DNA from: Nitrospira sp.
Lineage (GTDB): Bacteria > Nitrospirota > Thermodesulfovibrionia > UBA6902
DNA length: 59,272 nt
Reading direction: 5' to 3'
NCBI GenBank assembly: GCA_016784355.1
Contig: JADHUV010000015.1
Span: 1 to 59,272 of the forward strand
Shown here: one piece after another, positions 1 through 10,151 of the stretch
How positions within the stretch are numbered: position 1 is the first letter of the stretch
Layout of the letters: every line of letters starts with the position of its first letter
The notes under the pieces: model-generated
The model's input: only the letters and a program-made list of their open reading frames with translations
What the model was told of the DNA's origin: nothing
The model's database searches: none
Translations under genes and position numbers: made by a program

Positions 1-218
1 GTGAGTCCATCGAGCGCAACAAGATCAGTGTATCTGACGGCTCCATCACAAAAACCATAAGCCTGGGTGTAAGTGAGTTTCCTAAGGATACGGATAATTT
101 CTGGCAGGCCATCGAATATGCAGATGCTGCCCTTTACCTTGCCAAAGAAATGGGGCGTAACCGGGCAGTTAAATTTTCAGAAGAAATGCGCTCCGAGAAA
201 CAGACCAACCTTACTTAG
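1..218 (+). CDS. GGDEF domain protein, C-terminal fragment (cut by window start)
   Basis: The gene enters from the left edge, read in the frame starting at base 3, and ends at TAG 216-218. Visible residues include ISLGVSEFP and then ADAALYLAKEMGRNRAVKF, the standard last helix and strand of a diguanylate cyclase (GGDEF) domain. The catalytic GGDEF motif itself lies outside the window, so activity cannot be judged. About 15 residues follow the domain, so GGDEF is the last domain of the protein. Its stop overlaps by 8 bp the stop of the convergent radical SAM gene. Confidence 0.85.
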   Translation, partial: ESIERNKISVSDGSITKTISLGVSEFPKDTDNFWQAIEYADAALYLAKEMGRNRAVKFSEEMRSEKQTNLT

Positions 219-1608
219 AAAACAATTTGGCAACTCTTCGGTATAAAAACTTGACATGCTCCATATTCTGAATCTCTGAAAAAAGTCCCAATATGATACG
301 AAGCCTCAGATAAAAACCGGTATAAGCCTTCAGCCTGTATTTCTTCAGCTCATCCATTGTCATACCTTCAGGCACATGAAGGATGTTCTGGAATGAAATA
401 TCACTAAAATCAATATCGGCAAGCTTACCCGACTTAATCATCTGCTCTGTCATCTCACTCCCGGGTACGGGCAGGCATATCGTAAACTGAGCCCTGTCAA
501 TGGGCAGTTCCTGCGAAAACTTGATCGTCTGCATGATGTCTTCTTTAGTCTCTGTTGGATAGCCGATTATAAAAAAACCTGTAGTCCGTATTTTGGTTAC
601 CCTGTGAATAAGTTCAACCTTCTCTCTTATCTCATCCAATGACTGAGCCTTCTTCATATTTTTCAGCGTATTAAGCGATCCTGATTCAATGCCAAGGCCC
701 AGAGAATAACAGCCAGCCTTCTCTAAGAGAGAGAGAATTTCCTCATCAAGCGTGCTTAAACGCACCCCGTTAGGAAAAGAAAGCGCAATATCCCACCCCT
801 TCGCTAAAATGCCCTCGCACACACCTAAAGAGAGTGCCTTTCTAGAGGTAAAGTTATCATCAATTATCTGAAACTCGCGGATGCCGTATTTATCATGGAG
901 TAATTCCATTTCCTGCAACACAATTTCAGCATTTCTTGCCCTGACTTTTCTGCCCATGATAGTTCGGTTTGCACAAAATGTACAACTGTATGGACATCCC
1001 CTTGTAGTCGAAATACTGGTCAGGGGATTTTTCTTTGAAAATGCACCGATTGGTGCATAGGGATACTCCCGGGGATCAATCAGGTCCCAGCTTGGCATTG
1101 CAACTACATTTAAATCCTCAATGGGTTTCAGAGGATTACTTGTCACTTTCCCATCATTATCTTTCCATATAAGATTGTTAATTTCTTCATACGGCATATC
1201 AGCACGACCGGATATTTTATCTAGCAGCTGAACCAGGCCGATTTCAGCCTCTCCCCTGAAGGCATAATCAACCAATAGATGCTTCATGGTACCCTCAGGA
1301 TCCCCTGATGGATGAGGCCCACCCGCAAGCGTTATCGTATCGGGCTTAATGGACTTGACCATTTGCAAAACTTCTTCACAATTTCTTACACTGCGGGTAT
1401 AAACCTGAAAACCTGCAACATCATAATCCGCCCGATTCAACCGTTCAATCAACTTCTGACGCGTCATCCCGAGCTTTACACCATCCCAGATCTCAACTTC
1501 ATAATCATTATCTCTAAGTGCAGTAGCAAGATAACCCAGGCCAAGATTAGGCGTAATATTTACCATACTGTCTTCTATAGTAAGCGGATTGATAAGCAGT
1601 ACTTTCAT
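211..1608 (-). CDS. B12-binding radical SAM protein
   Basis: A 465-residue protein with two recognisable parts. Residues 1-140 look like a cobalamin-binding Rossmann domain (start MKVLLINPL, then LGLGYLATAL and AGGPHPS). The radical SAM core follows, with the cluster-binding cysteines in CPYSCTFC at C205, C209 and C212. This is the architecture of the BchE/P-methylase class, which methylates or rearranges unactivated carbons using methylcobalamin and SAM. The substrate cannot be told. The start is ATG with AGGAG six bases upstream. The gene is monocistronic: its 3' end meets the GGDEF gene head-on and about 300 non-coding bases lie upstream. A second, different radical SAM protein sits at the other end of the window. 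Confidence 0.88.
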   Translation of the reverse strand: MKVLLINPLTIEDSMVNITPNLGLGYLATALRDNDYEVEIWDGVKLGMTRQKLIERLNRADYDVAGFQVYTRSVRNCEEVLQMVKSIKPDTITLAGGPHPSGDPEGTMKHLLVDYAFRGEAEIGLVQLLDKISGRADMPYEEINNLIWKDNDGKVTSNPLKPIEDLNVVAMPSWDLIDPREYPYAPIGAFSKKNPLTSISTTRGCPYSCTFCANRTIMGRKVRARNAEIVLQEMELLHDKYGIREFQIIDDNFTSRKALSLGVCEGILAKGWDIALSFPNGVRLSTLDEEILSLLEKAGCYSLGLGIESGSLNTLKNMKKAQSLDEIREKVELIHRVTKIRTTGFFIIGYPTETKEDIMQTIKFSQELPIDRAQFTICLPVPGSEMTEQMIKSGKLADIDFSDISFQNILHVPEGMTMDELKKYRLKAYTGFYLRLRIILGLFSEIQNMEHVKFLYRRVAKLFSK

Positions 1609-1913
1609 ATAATCTCCTTAAATAAACTCCATCATTTCACAATGAGTACAGAACAGAATACTTCTACGCAATATTGTTCTATTTTTTTCACATACAGACT
1701 AATATAGTATTTGATCACAAATTATGATGCCAGAGCAGTCTATAGCTTTAGATGAGCTTGAAATGTATAACAACTAATAAGTATTTTTATATTTTATATA
1801 GCTATTTAATTATACAGAAATATAATATTATCATCAATAAGCATAAAGTATACAGTCAGTTAATCCTGCACTTATATTTAACGCATTGAACCCAGTCATA
1901 TTTTTTAAAAATC
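1609..1913. other. AT-rich intergenic region, no gene seen
   Basis: 305 bases between the start of the radical SAM gene and the end of the REC-GGDEF-EAL gene. It should carry the promoter of the radical SAM gene on the minus strand and the 3' end of the phosphorelay operon. I see no convincing -35/-10 pair, no terminator hairpin, no repeat and no coding potential. Confidence 0.5.
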
Positions 1914-4046
1914 TTACTGCCTTTCATGATCCTCAAGCCGCCAATTGCGAAGAAAATCGATCATTTTTATTGCAGGCAAGGGCCTGCTGATATAAAACCC
2001 CTGAATCAGATCACAATTATTCTCCTTGAGAAATTCAAGCTGCGAAATGGTCTCTACACCCTCGGCTACAACCTGAAGCTTCAGGCTGTGCGCCATCGTA
2101 ATGATTGCAGTAACAATCGCAGCATCATCTGATGATTCCGTAACATCACGCACAAAGGTTCTGTCAATTTTAAGATAATTGATCGGAAACTTTTTCAGAT
2201 AATTTAAAGAAGAGTAACCTGTGCCGAAGTCATCAATAGACAGCTTAATTCCCATCTCATGAATCCGGTCTATTATTTGCATCCCCTTCTCTACATTCTC
2301 CATCAATAAACTCTCGGTGATCTCCAGCTCAAGCATCTCATTATTAAGCGTATTTTTATGAAGTGCTGATTCAATCAGTTCAATCAGACCGCTATGTTTA
2401 AACTGTAAAGCGGAAAGATTTACAGCTACCCTCTGTATAGGCAGACCCTGATGTTTCCATACACTTATCTGCCTGCATGCCTCATGAATAACCCACTCTC
2501 CAATAGGCACGATCAGACCGGTATCTTCAGCCAGCGGAATAAAGTCCACAGGCGATACAATGCCCATTTCCGGATGCTGCCACCTGAGCAAGGCCTCCAT
2601 GCCTGCAACCTTCCCGGTCTCAAGATTAATCTGCGGCTGATAATATAAAAGGAACTCTGAACGCTCCAGGGCTTTGCGCATACTGGCTTCCAGTGCAAAT
2701 CTTGCGAAGGCCTTCGTATTAAGATCTGTAGTGAAGAAATGATATGTATTCGGCTCCTGTTCCTTTGCCCTGGTCATGGCAGCGGCCGCATTTCGAATTA
2801 GGACGTCTTCGGTTTCCCCGTCCTCAGGATATACACTGAGACTGACCCGTGAGCCAAGAAAGAACTCCCGGTCATCACACATGATCATCTCCGCTACAAT
2901 CTCCATAATACGTCTTGCCGCAACCGCAGCATCGGCCAGATCCGATAACTCCTCAAGTATAATAGCAAACTCATCTGCACCAAACCTGGCTACAGTATCA
3001 CATATCCTGTGAGAAGCTTCCTCTTCACTGTTTCTAAGGCAGCGCTTCAATTTTTCAGCTATTTCCGCAAGGAGTTTATCACCTGTTTCATGCCCGAAGG
3101 TATCATTTATAGATTTGAAATTATCTATATTGATGAATATAACCGAGAGATTCCACTTGTTCCTCTTAGCATTGGAGATGGCTTTCTGAAGTCTCTCCTT
3201 GAAAAGAAACCTGTTTGGCAGACCGGTAAGACGATCATAGTATGCAAGAAATTTGATCTTATCTTCTGCCTGTTTTGATTTTGTTATGTCCTGAGTAGTA
3301 CCCGCGGCCCGGATTACGAGGTTGCGACTATCCACATATACTGCCCCCTCCTGGCGAAGTATGCGCTCCTCCCCTTCAGGCATTAAAATCCGATGTTCAA
3401 TACTGAACTGTTTTTTATGCTGCAATGCATCATCATACGCAATCTTTACGGCTTCGCGGTCATCGGGATTTACAAGCTTCATAAAATCTTCGAACATACC
3501 GCCGAATCCCCCCTTTTCTATATTATATATACGATATAATTCATCAGAAAAGTGCAGCTTATTCGTACTAAGATCCCAGTCCCAATTCCCAAAATTAGCT
3601 ATTTTCTGAGCCTGAGCTAGTTTTTCCTCACTCACACTGAGGTCATCTATTGCCTTATTAGCACGCAATATGTACCTGACCCTGTAGCTCAATATCAACC
3701 AGTTTATAGGCTTAACAACAAAGTCTGTCGCACCATACTTATAAGCTTTATTGATAGATTGGTAGTCATCGAGGCCCGTAACCATTAATATCGGCACCTG
3801 TTCACCGGCAGGAAGACTCCTTATTTTCTGCAGGGCTTCAAAGCCATCCATTTCAGGCATAGTGACATCCATTAAAATAATATCAGGTCTTATATTTGAA
3901 AAAACATCAACAGCCTCACGGCCGTTCACAGCCTCTTTGACATCAAAGCCTGCCTGTTCCATTGCTTCCCGCATCAAGAGTCGCATTGCCGCATCATCAT
4001 CTACAACAAGGACGATATGCTGATCTTTGGCAAATATTTCTCTCAT
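1914..4046 (-). CDS. Response regulator with PAS, GGDEF and EAL domains
   Basis: A 710-residue composite c-di-GMP protein. An N-terminal receiver domain ([23 protein letters not shown]) is followed by a PAS/PAC segment at about 140-260, then GGDEF, then EAL. The GGDEF signature reads GADEF, so cyclase activity is doubtful, but an RxxD inhibitory site (RICD) sits five residues before it. The EAL domain looks intact: EALLRWQ, ELEITESLL, and DDFGTGYSSL with LKIDRTFV. I infer phosphodiesterase output, perhaps regulated by phosphorylation and GTP. The start is the ATG at 4046, in a 4-bp ATGA overlap with the REC-HPt gene; a longer in-frame start at 4088 lies inside that gene. It is the last gene of the phosphorelay operon. 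Confidence 0.9.
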   Translation of the reverse strand: MREIFAKDQHIVLVVDDDAAMRLLMREAMEQAGFDVKEAVNGREAVDVFSNIRPDIILMDVTMPEMDGFEALQKIRSLPAGEQVPILMVTGLDDYQSINKAYKYGATDFVVKPINWLILSYRVRYILRANKAIDDLSVSEEKLAQAQKIANFGNWDWDLSTNKLHFSDELYRIYNIEKGGFGGMFEDFMKLVNPDDREAVKIAYDDALQHKKQFSIEHRILMPEGEERILRQEGAVYVDSRNLVIRAAGTTQDITKSKQAEDKIKFLAYYDRLTGLPNRFLFKERLQKAISNAKRNKWNLSVIFINIDNFKSINDTFGHETGDKLLAEIAEKLKRCLRNSEEEASHRICDTVARFGADEFAIILEELSDLADAAVAARRIMEIVAEMIMCDDREFFLGSRVSLSVYPEDGETEDVLIRNAAAAMTRAKEQEPNTYHFFTTDLNTKAFARFALEASMRKALERSEFLLYYQPQINLETGKVAGMEALLRWQHPEMGIVSPVDFIPLAEDTGLIVPIGEWVIHEACRQISVWKHQGLPIQRVAVNLSALQFKHSGLIELIESALHKNTLNNEMLELEITESLLMENVEKGMQIIDRIHEMGIKLSIDDFGTGYSSLNYLKKFPINYLKIDRTFVRDVTESSDDAAIVTAIITMAHSLKLQVVAEGVETISQLEFLKENNCDLIQGFYISRPLPAIKMIDFLRNWRLEDHERQ

Positions 4047-4879
4047 TGAATGCTCGCCCCCCCGATATATATTTGCATGGCGCTGCACGCCTTTTCATAC
4101 TCCTGTTCTATGATACTCATAATTGCGCCAGCTTCACTCATGCTGCCGGTCCTTGCGCAGTTCTCAAGCTGCTTACATATTGAAGCAAGCCTGATAGCTC
4201 CGACATTGCCGCTGCTGGCCTTCAGAGAATGCGCCAGTGAGCGGGTCATAGCAGAATCAGCAGAACTTACAGCATTCGTAAGACTGCTTACAATACTGGC
4301 TGAATCATTACAGTACATATGCAATATTTTCGGTACAATGTCCCCCATACTATCCCTGTTAATGGCACGTATACGATTCAGTTTATTCATTTCCAGAATC
4401 TCGCTTTCCATTGTCCATGAGTTTTGAGCAAAGCTGGCAATTTTCTGTGTTGCAGCAACTTTTTCCACACCTGCTGAGTTTCTGCTGCTTTGAGTATATC
4501 GATTCAATATGCACTTAAGGTGATAATTAAATAGCTGCCAGTTTATCGGTTTTGTTATAAAATCAGTGGCCCCGTAAAGATAGGCCCTGCTGACAGACTC
4601 GTAGTCATCATAGCCCGTAACCATTATCACAGGAACATTCTCCCCCTCAGGCATTGCACGAATGGCCTGTAAAGCCTCAAATCCGTTCATGACCGGCATC
4701 TCTACATCCAACAGAACAAAGTCAGGAGCATTATCAGCAAACATGTCCAGGGCCGCCTGCCCATCAGTAACATCTTCCACTATATATCCATCCTGTTCAA
4801 GTGACTGCCGCATTAGCAATCTCATAACTGAATCATCATCAGCAACCAGGACTCTCTTATATTCAGATTTTACTATCAC
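4043..4879 (-). CDS. Receiver-HPt phosphorelay protein
   Basis: 278 residues. A receiver domain (VADDDSVMRLL, LLDVEMPVMNGFEAL, KPINWQ) occupies about 1-125. A C-terminal histidine phosphotransfer domain has the phosphorylatable His in the LAHSLKASSGN motif. With no catalytic output it should pass phosphate between the upstream hybrid kinase and the downstream REC-GGDEF-EAL protein. The receiver resembles that of the next gene closely (VTGYDDYES versus VTGLDDYQS), which suggests duplication. The GTG start directly follows the TGA of the kinase gene, so translation is probably coupled. Confidence 0.9.
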   Translation of the reverse strand: MIVKSEYKRVLVADDDSVMRLLMRQSLEQDGYIVEDVTDGQAALDMFADNAPDFVLLDVEMPVMNGFEALQAIRAMPEGENVPVIMVTGYDDYESVSRAYLYGATDFITKPINWQLFNYHLKCILNRYTQSSRNSAGVEKVAATQKIASFAQNSWTMESEILEMNKLNRIRAINRDSMGDIVPKILHMYCNDSASIVSSLTNAVSSADSAMTRSLAHSLKASSGNVGAIRLASICKQLENCARTGSMSEAGAIMSIIEQEYEKACSAMQIYIGGASIQ

Positions 4880-7633
4880 TCATTCCCCATTGCTAATATA
4901 TTCTCTCAAAGCATTACATGCCCTGCCATATTCATTCTCAATTTCTGCGACAAGTCTGCCGGCCGTATCCATTGATCCGGCACGGGCATCATTTTCAAGC
5001 TCCTTACAGAGCTCCGCCAGTTTTAATGCCCCAATATTGGCGCTGCTGGATTTCAGAGAATGAGCTGTCTTCCAGGTGTCTTCCGATGTTTTTGCCTCTA
5101 CGGCCGCATTCATCTTCGAAACCAGAGCAGGCGAATCGCTTAGAAAAAGTTTAATTACTCTGGCTACAAGATCGCTGGTTCCCTCCTGCTGTATAAGCTG
5201 CATGCGCTCAAAAGCCCTGAGGTCCAATATTCCATCAGCCGATTTCATAGTGCCTGCATTGATAGCAGCATTCTGCTCTTCCGCTCTATCCTGAGCTTCT
5301 ACCATAGTTGTCGGCTTCATCCACTTTGAAAGCTTTTTTTCAATCTGTTCAAGCGAAAACGGCTTACTAAGATAATCATCCATACCAGCATCAAGACAAA
5401 GTTCCCTATCACCTTGAATCGCGTTTGCGGTCAGGGCTATGATCGGTGTGTGCCTTGACCGGCCTTCATTCTCACGAATTTTCTTTGTTGCTTCAAAACC
5501 GTCCATTTCCGGCATCTGACAATCCATAAATATTACGCTGAACTCTTCCCGATTGTGCTTTTCAAAGGCCTCACGTCCATTGGTAGCTGCCTCAACTGAA
5601 AGCCCCAGAAACTCGAGCATTTCACGGCCAACCTCCAGGTTTACCGGATTATCATCAACGAGCAGCACTTTCCCGTCATAAACACTTCGCAAATTCGCAT
5701 CTGCAGGGCTTAAATTTCTTTCCTCACCGATTGCATTGCTGCCCATTATAACCGTAACAATCGCATCATAAAGATGAGAACGACGCACAGGCTTTGTAAT
5801 ATATGCCTCAACCCCGGCCTCGTGAGCGGACTTAAAAGAGTGTCCCATTGAGCTGAGCATTACCATATGCAGATCGCTGAACTCCTCTTTAGACTTAAGT
5901 ATATGCGCCAGCTCAACCCCGTCCATTTCCGGCATCTGATAATCCAGCAGTGCCAGATTAAAAGGAGAGCCTGAAACAACCGCCTTATCCAGCATGATCA
6001 ATGCCTCTGCAGCACTCTCAGCGCATTCAAACTGCATACCCCAGTTTTTCAGATAGTGTGAGAGGATAGTGCGATTGGTCTCATTGTCATCGACAATAAT
6101 GGCTTTAACATTGCTGATATTACTGGATTCCTCAGCATGGTGCTGAACAGCCTCTTGAAAGTGAGCTGTAAAAGTAAATACAGACCCCTTCCCACGTTCA
6201 CTTTCAAAAGCGATTTCTCCACCCATCATTTCTACAAGCTGCTCGCATATGGACAGTCCCAACCCTGTACCCCCATACTTGCGAGTTGTCGATCCATCCT
6301 CCTGAGTAAAAGCCTTGAAGAGATATTGTTTAGCATCAGGATTAATGCCGATACCGGTGTCCCTTACCGAGATTTCAAGCGTGATACCAGTTCCGTCTGT
6401 TTTCTTTTTATTAACGGAAATTACAACCTCTCCAGCGCTGGTGAATTTCACGGCATTACTAACAAGGTTTGTTAAAATTTGTCGCAAACGTACTGGATCT
6501 CCGCCCAGATACGTCGGCACATCATCATGAATAAAACAGGACAACTCTAGCCCCTTTGCATAGGCCCCCCTGGCAAGCATAGTGGTGGCCTCTTCAACGG
6601 TCCTGCGCAGGTCAAATCGAATATTTTCCAGCTCCAGTTTCCCTGCCTCAATTTTGGAAACGTCTAGAATGTCATTAATGACAGTCAGCAGCATCTCTGC
6701 TGAGCCCCTGGCCGTTTCGACATAATTCCTTTGCTTAGTGTCCAACCCCCTTAGTTCGAGCAGCTCAAGCATTCCAAGGACACCCGACATGGGCGTACGT
6801 ATTTCATGACTCATATTTGCAAGAAAATATGATTTTGATATATTTGCCTGTTCCGCCTCATTTTTAGCTGCCTCAAGTTCTACCTGATGATGGTCGCTGC
6901 GACGTATAAAAAGAAGAATAGTAGCCAGTATACTCGACATTATCAGGAAGGTTATGCCGCTCAATAACAAAGTTGTCTGACGACCGGAAACAAACCATCT
7001 ATCAAGCGGAATACGAATTGACATCATTGCCCTTATGAATCCGACTTTTTCACCAAATCCATATACATCCCCATAAGACTCTATCATTTCCTTTGGCGCC
7101 AATGCCGGATCAGAATGGCATCTCATACAAGACTCCTTATTGGGAGTAAGGGGTTTCACATAATACAAATACTTTTTCCCATCCTGCTCATAGAGATCCT
7201 TATATTCGGTAATCTTGCCGGCATTTAGCTGTTCAAGGAGTTTCAGTTCCGTCTCATCAGCTGCATTAAGTATGTTACGGGGATTACTGGCCGCAAGTTT
7301 GAAATATACTTCTTCAATGCCGGCTTTTCCGCGCTCCTCGTTCAGATATTCCTTAATCGATCTGGCTATATAAGTAAAAGACAGCAATTCCGGAGCAAAA
7401 TAATCTTCATATAATTTACCCTCTTTTTTCAGCCTGTAAATTTCCGGCTTCTGGACCTCTTCAACAAAGGAATGAATCGCTCTGTGAGTAAGCAGTGCAT
7501 CCTCAATATCTTTCTCTGCCTCATTAATGGCCTGATTGTAACCCTCACGTTGGAAAAACCCTACCATTACAATGAAAGCTATCATAAATGCCGCGGATAT
7601 AATCCAACATCTGTTTCTGTTTTTTTTCGACAT
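4880..7633 (-). CDS. Hybrid histidine kinase with DUF3365-type haem-motif sensor
   Basis: A 917-residue membrane kinase. A first membrane helix (about 9-30) is followed by a periplasmic DUF3365/Tll0287-like domain with a CMRCH c-type haem motif near residue 170, and a second helix near 220-243. HisKA ([13 protein letters not shown], His near 276), HATPase ([15 protein letters not shown]), two receiver domains and a C-terminal HPt ([11 protein letters not shown]) follow. A covalently bound haem would suit redox or gas sensing. This is inferred from the motif. The start is the ATG at 7633, with AAGGTGG about eight bases upstream; the longer GTG start at 7645 lies in that ribosome site. It is the first gene of the three-gene phosphorelay and has a sigma-28-like site upstream. 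Confidence 0.9.
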   Translation of the reverse strand: MSKKNRNRCWIISAAFMIAFIVMVGFFQREGYNQAINEAEKDIEDALLTHRAIHSFVEEVQKPEIYRLKKEGKLYEDYFAPELLSFTYIARSIKEYLNEERGKAGIEEVYFKLAASNPRNILNAADETELKLLEQLNAGKITEYKDLYEQDGKKYLYYVKPLTPNKESCMRCHSDPALAPKEMIESYGDVYGFGEKVGFIRAMMSIRIPLDRWFVSGRQTTLLLSGITFLIMSSILATILLFIRRSDHHQVELEAAKNEAEQANISKSYFLANMSHEIRTPMSGVLGMLELLELRGLDTKQRNYVETARGSAEMLLTVINDILDVSKIEAGKLELENIRFDLRRTVEEATTMLARGAYAKGLELSCFIHDDVPTYLGGDPVRLRQILTNLVSNAVKFTSAGEVVISVNKKKTDGTGITLEISVRDTGIGINPDAKQYLFKAFTQEDGSTTRKYGGTGLGLSICEQLVEMMGGEIAFESERGKGSVFTFTAHFQEAVQHHAEESSNISNVKAIIVDDNETNRTILSHYLKNWGMQFECAESAAEALIMLDKAVVSGSPFNLALLDYQMPEMDGVELAHILKSKEEFSDLHMVMLSSMGHSFKSAHEAGVEAYITKPVRRSHLYDAIVTVIMGSNAIGEERNLSPADANLRSVYDGKVLLVDDNPVNLEVGREMLEFLGLSVEAATNGREAFEKHNREEFSVIFMDCQMPEMDGFEATKKIRENEGRSRHTPIIALTANAIQGDRELCLDAGMDDYLSKPFSLEQIEKKLSKWMKPTTMVEAQDRAEEQNAAINAGTMKSADGILDLRAFERMQLIQQEGTSDLVARVIKLFLSDSPALVSKMNAAVEAKTSEDTWKTAHSLKSSSANIGALKLAELCKELENDARAGSMDTAGRLVAEIENEYGRACNALREYISNGE

Positions 7634-7731
7634 ATTTTTACCCACCTTTGAATTTATTGACTGCTATTACAATCTATCCGCTCCCCCACAGAGCCTATAT
7701 TTCCTATTATGCTATTAAAATCTATATTCAT

Positions 7732-7758
7732 TTATCGGACGAACAATATTTTTTCTTA
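7732..7758 (-). promoter_or_regulatory. Possible sigma-28 (FliA) promoter for the phosphorelay operon
   Basis: On the minus strand it reads TAAG-N15-TCCGATAA, against the FliA pattern TAAA-N15-GCCGATAA: one mismatch in each core. The rest of the -35 box is poor. It lies about 90 bases upstream of the hybrid kinase start. It is weaker than the chemoreceptor promoter at 48816-48842. Confidence 0.4.
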
Positions 7759-7844
7759 AACTCATATATTAATTACTCTTCGCACCCCTATTAACGTGCC
7801 CTAATAAGCCATACGTGATGCAGATATATCGGGTATACTATTGC

Positions 7845-8978
7845 ATGAATGAATTAGGGCGAATCATTGCAGACAGAATCAGGGCAGGCGGGGCCATGAC
7901 ATTTGAACAGTTCATGAAACTGGCCCTTTACCATCCCGAAGAGGGCTATTATTCTTCACCCGATATCAGGATAGGCAGGGATGGAGATTTTTTCACCAGC
8001 CCTCATCTGCACCCATCTTTTGGTGCTGTAATAGCAAAACAGTTACTTGAAATGTGGCAAATAACAGGCAGACCGGACCAGTTTTCTGTTGTAGAAATGG
8101 GCGCAGGGGCAGGGTATTTATGCAAGGATATAATGGACTATCTACTCACCACTACTAAACAGAATAGTAGTTTCATCAGGGCTTTAGATTATTGTATTGT
8201 TGAACCTTTTTCTCATTTCAAAAAACTACAAAAAAAGACTATCGGAGATTACTCTGCTGATATCAACTGGTTCAGCTCGTTGAACGAACTATCAGGCATT
8301 ACAGGCTGCATCCTTTCCAATGAACTACTTGATGCATTTTCTGTGCATGTAATTGAAATGCAGGATGAGCTAAAAGAAATTTATGTCGATTACAATGGAA
8401 GCGAATTTACTGAGCAGCCGGACAAATTAAGCAATCTACTTATTCATGACTATATCAACCTTTTCTCAATTGCGTTTCCAGCCGGATACAGAACCGAAGT
8501 CAACCTGCAAATGAAAGACTGGCTCCACGATGTTGCAAAATCTCTAGATTCCGGATTTGTTATGTCAATTGATTACGGGTATTCAAATGCGGAGTATTAC
8601 ACCCCGGAGCGATCAAGCGGCACACTACTTTGTTACTATAATCATGAATATAACAATAATCCATACCAGCATATCGGCTCTCAGGATATGACCGCACATG
8701 TAAACTTCTCTGCCTTAAAAATCTGGGGCGAACAGCTTGGACTCCAGACAGTTGGCTATGCGTCTCAAGGTACTTTCCTTGTTTCTGCCGGAATAGATGA
8801 AGTAATATCAGAACTGTACTCTAATCCCGATGAATATACTAAAAACATATCACAAATTAAAGGGTTGATTATGCCGCAGGGCATGGGGGAATCCCACAGA
8901 GTTATGATTCAGTGTAAGGGCATAGAGGTTCCGGCATTGCGTGGTTTTGCCCTGAAAAACCAAGCTTCTTTACTTTAA
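7845..8978 (+). CDS. SAM-dependent methyltransferase, MidA/NDUFAF7 family
   Basis: 377 residues. MNELGRIIADRI and then FMKLALYHPEEGYY match the conserved start of the MidA family (DUF185), which is why I choose the ATG at 7845 over the in-frame GTG at 7815. The SAM-binding loop is EMGAGAGYL; ILSNELLDAF and SIDYGYS are further family signatures. In mitochondria the relative NDUFAF7 dimethylates an arginine in complex I. Bacterial substrates are mostly unproven, so function is given by family only. It is divergent from the phosphorelay operon and stands alone. Confidence 0.88.
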   Translation: MNELGRIIADRIRAGGAMTFEQFMKLALYHPEEGYYSSPDIRIGRDGDFFTSPHLHPSFGAVIAKQLLEMWQITGRPDQFSVVEMGAGAGYLCKDIMDYLLTTTKQNSSFIRALDYCIVEPFSHFKKLQKKTIGDYSADINWFSSLNELSGITGCILSNELLDAFSVHVIEMQDELKEIYVDYNGSEFTEQPDKLSNLLIHDYINLFSIAFPAGYRTEVNLQMKDWLHDVAKSLDSGFVMSIDYGYSNAEYYTPERSSGTLLCYYNHEYNNNPYQHIGSQDMTAHVNFSALKIWGEQLGLQTVGYASQGTFLVSAGIDEVISELYSNPDEYTKNISQIKGLIMPQGMGESHRVMIQCKGIEVPALRGFALKNQASLL

Positions 8979-9014
8979 ACGTTATTTAATCTATCTTGAA
9001 AACACAGCAACGTC

Positions 9015-9035
9015 CGGCAACTCTCATGGTTGCCG
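9015..9035 (+). terminator. Possible hairpin after the MidA-like gene
   Basis: A 7-bp perfect stem (CGGCAAC/GTTGCCG) with a 7-base loop lies 36 bases after the stop codon of the plus-strand gene. The following bases (TAATATTTC) are only mildly T-rich, so it is a weak terminator candidate between two convergent genes. Confidence 0.35.
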
Positions 9036-9090
9036 TAATATTTCATATAAGACAGGCAATTCATTAGATTGAATTCCTGTTTTTACTTGT

Positions 9091-9906
9091 TTACAAATAC
9101 TGCTTGATCCGGGTCAAACTTATATTAATATTTTCAATAGAATGGGCCTCAAGAGTATATACGCAATCAATCCCTTTAAGTTCCGAAAAAAGTGTTTGAA
9201 AATCAAAATCGCCTTCACCAAGCGCCAGATGTTCATCGGCATATCTGTTATTGTCATGCAGATGCAGTTCTTTAATATATGGTTTCACAATCGCCAGCCA
9301 CTCTTTCAGCGTAAGTTTTGAAAAAAGATTAAAGTGCCCGGTATCAAAACATATACCGAAATTCTCAGAATCCATTTCACTTGCAAGAATTCTGAGATTC
9401 TCCGGCTCATCCTCAAATATATTTTCTATGGCCACCTGTACGCCGAGTGATGCAGCCCGTCCATTAATTTTTAGCCACGTCTCCAGGCTCGCCTCAAGCC
9501 AGCTGTTATCACGTTTATCGTATTTCCACCTGTCAAAGCCTGAATGAAATACAATGACCCGCGGGTTCAGTATCTCCGCAAAATCAAGGACAGAAGAAAA
9601 CCTCTTTACTGTTAACTCCCTGACCTTCAGATCCACTGCTCCGGGAGAAAGATCCATAAAAGGGGCATGGATGGAAATATCAGGACTGTATTTTAAAGAA
9701 TGCTTAAGATCGGCTATGTCATCAGTGGAAATACTATCAAAATTTTTAGTGCCGAAATAAAGCTCAAAATTCAGTTCATTATCCCTTAAAAAATCCCTGT
9801 AATCAGAAAACCTGTCATACGGAACATGTACGTGCGGATATAATCCGGGACTCGCTGCTCCAGATTCGGTTACTAAATTTTTGCGGTTTATTTGCCCGCG
9901 GGGCAT
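9091..9906 (-). CDS. Sugar phosphate isomerase/epimerase-like TIM-barrel protein
   Basis: 271 residues of the AP endonuclease 2 / xylose isomerase-like TIM-barrel fold. Visible metal-site strands include SIHAPFMDL, VFHSGFD, VAIENIFEDEP, CFDTGHFN, KELHLHDNN and YTLEAHS, giving the usual His/Glu/Asp set. The reaction is not predictable; such proteins are sugar isomerases, epimerases or endonuclease IV relatives. The ATG at 9906 overlaps the end of the FmdB gene by 19 bp. The first ~25 residues do not look like the fold, so a later non-ATG start is possible. It is likely co-transcribed with the FmdB gene. Confidence 0.8.
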   Translation of the reverse strand: MPRGQINRKNLVTESGAASPGLYPHVHVPYDRFSDYRDFLRDNELNFELYFGTKNFDSISTDDIADLKHSLKYSPDISIHAPFMDLSPGAVDLKVRELTVKRFSSVLDFAEILNPRVIVFHSGFDRWKYDKRDNSWLEASLETWLKINGRAASLGVQVAIENIFEDEPENLRILASEMDSENFGICFDTGHFNLFSKLTLKEWLAIVKPYIKELHLHDNNRYADEHLALGEGDFDFQTLFSELKGIDCVYTLEAHSIENINISLTRIKQYL

Positions 9907-10151
9907 GTGCCGGCCTTGGCACATGATGATGCGCAGGCATCTTTACCCGAACCCATGGCCTTCTTCCTGTCATCAGACGGGTAATCAGTCACATACCACC
10001 CTGAACCTTTAAGAACAAAAGAACTGTTTGTTATCATTTTCTTCAACTCGCCGCCGCATGCAGTGCAGGTTGTAAGCGGGTCATCAGACATCTTCTGCAT
10101 TACCTCTACCTGCTCAAGACATTTTAAACATTGATACTCATATATAGGCAT
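9888..10151 (-). CDS. FmdB-family zinc ribbon protein
   Basis: 87 residues. It begins MPIYEYQCLKC, the hallmark of FmdB/CxxC_CXXC_SSSS regulatory proteins, with a second CTAC pair completing a zinc ribbon and SSFVLKGSGWYVTDY after it. The C-terminus adds a cysteine-rich tail (CASSCAKAGTC). The family is widespread and its molecular role is unproven; the name comes from a formamidase regulator. It is the first gene of a two-gene unit. Confidence 0.9.
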   Translation of the reverse strand: MPIYEYQCLKCLEQVEVMQKMSDDPLTTCTACGGELKKMITNSSFVLKGSGWYVTDYPSDDRKKAMGSGKDACASSCAKAGTCPAGK

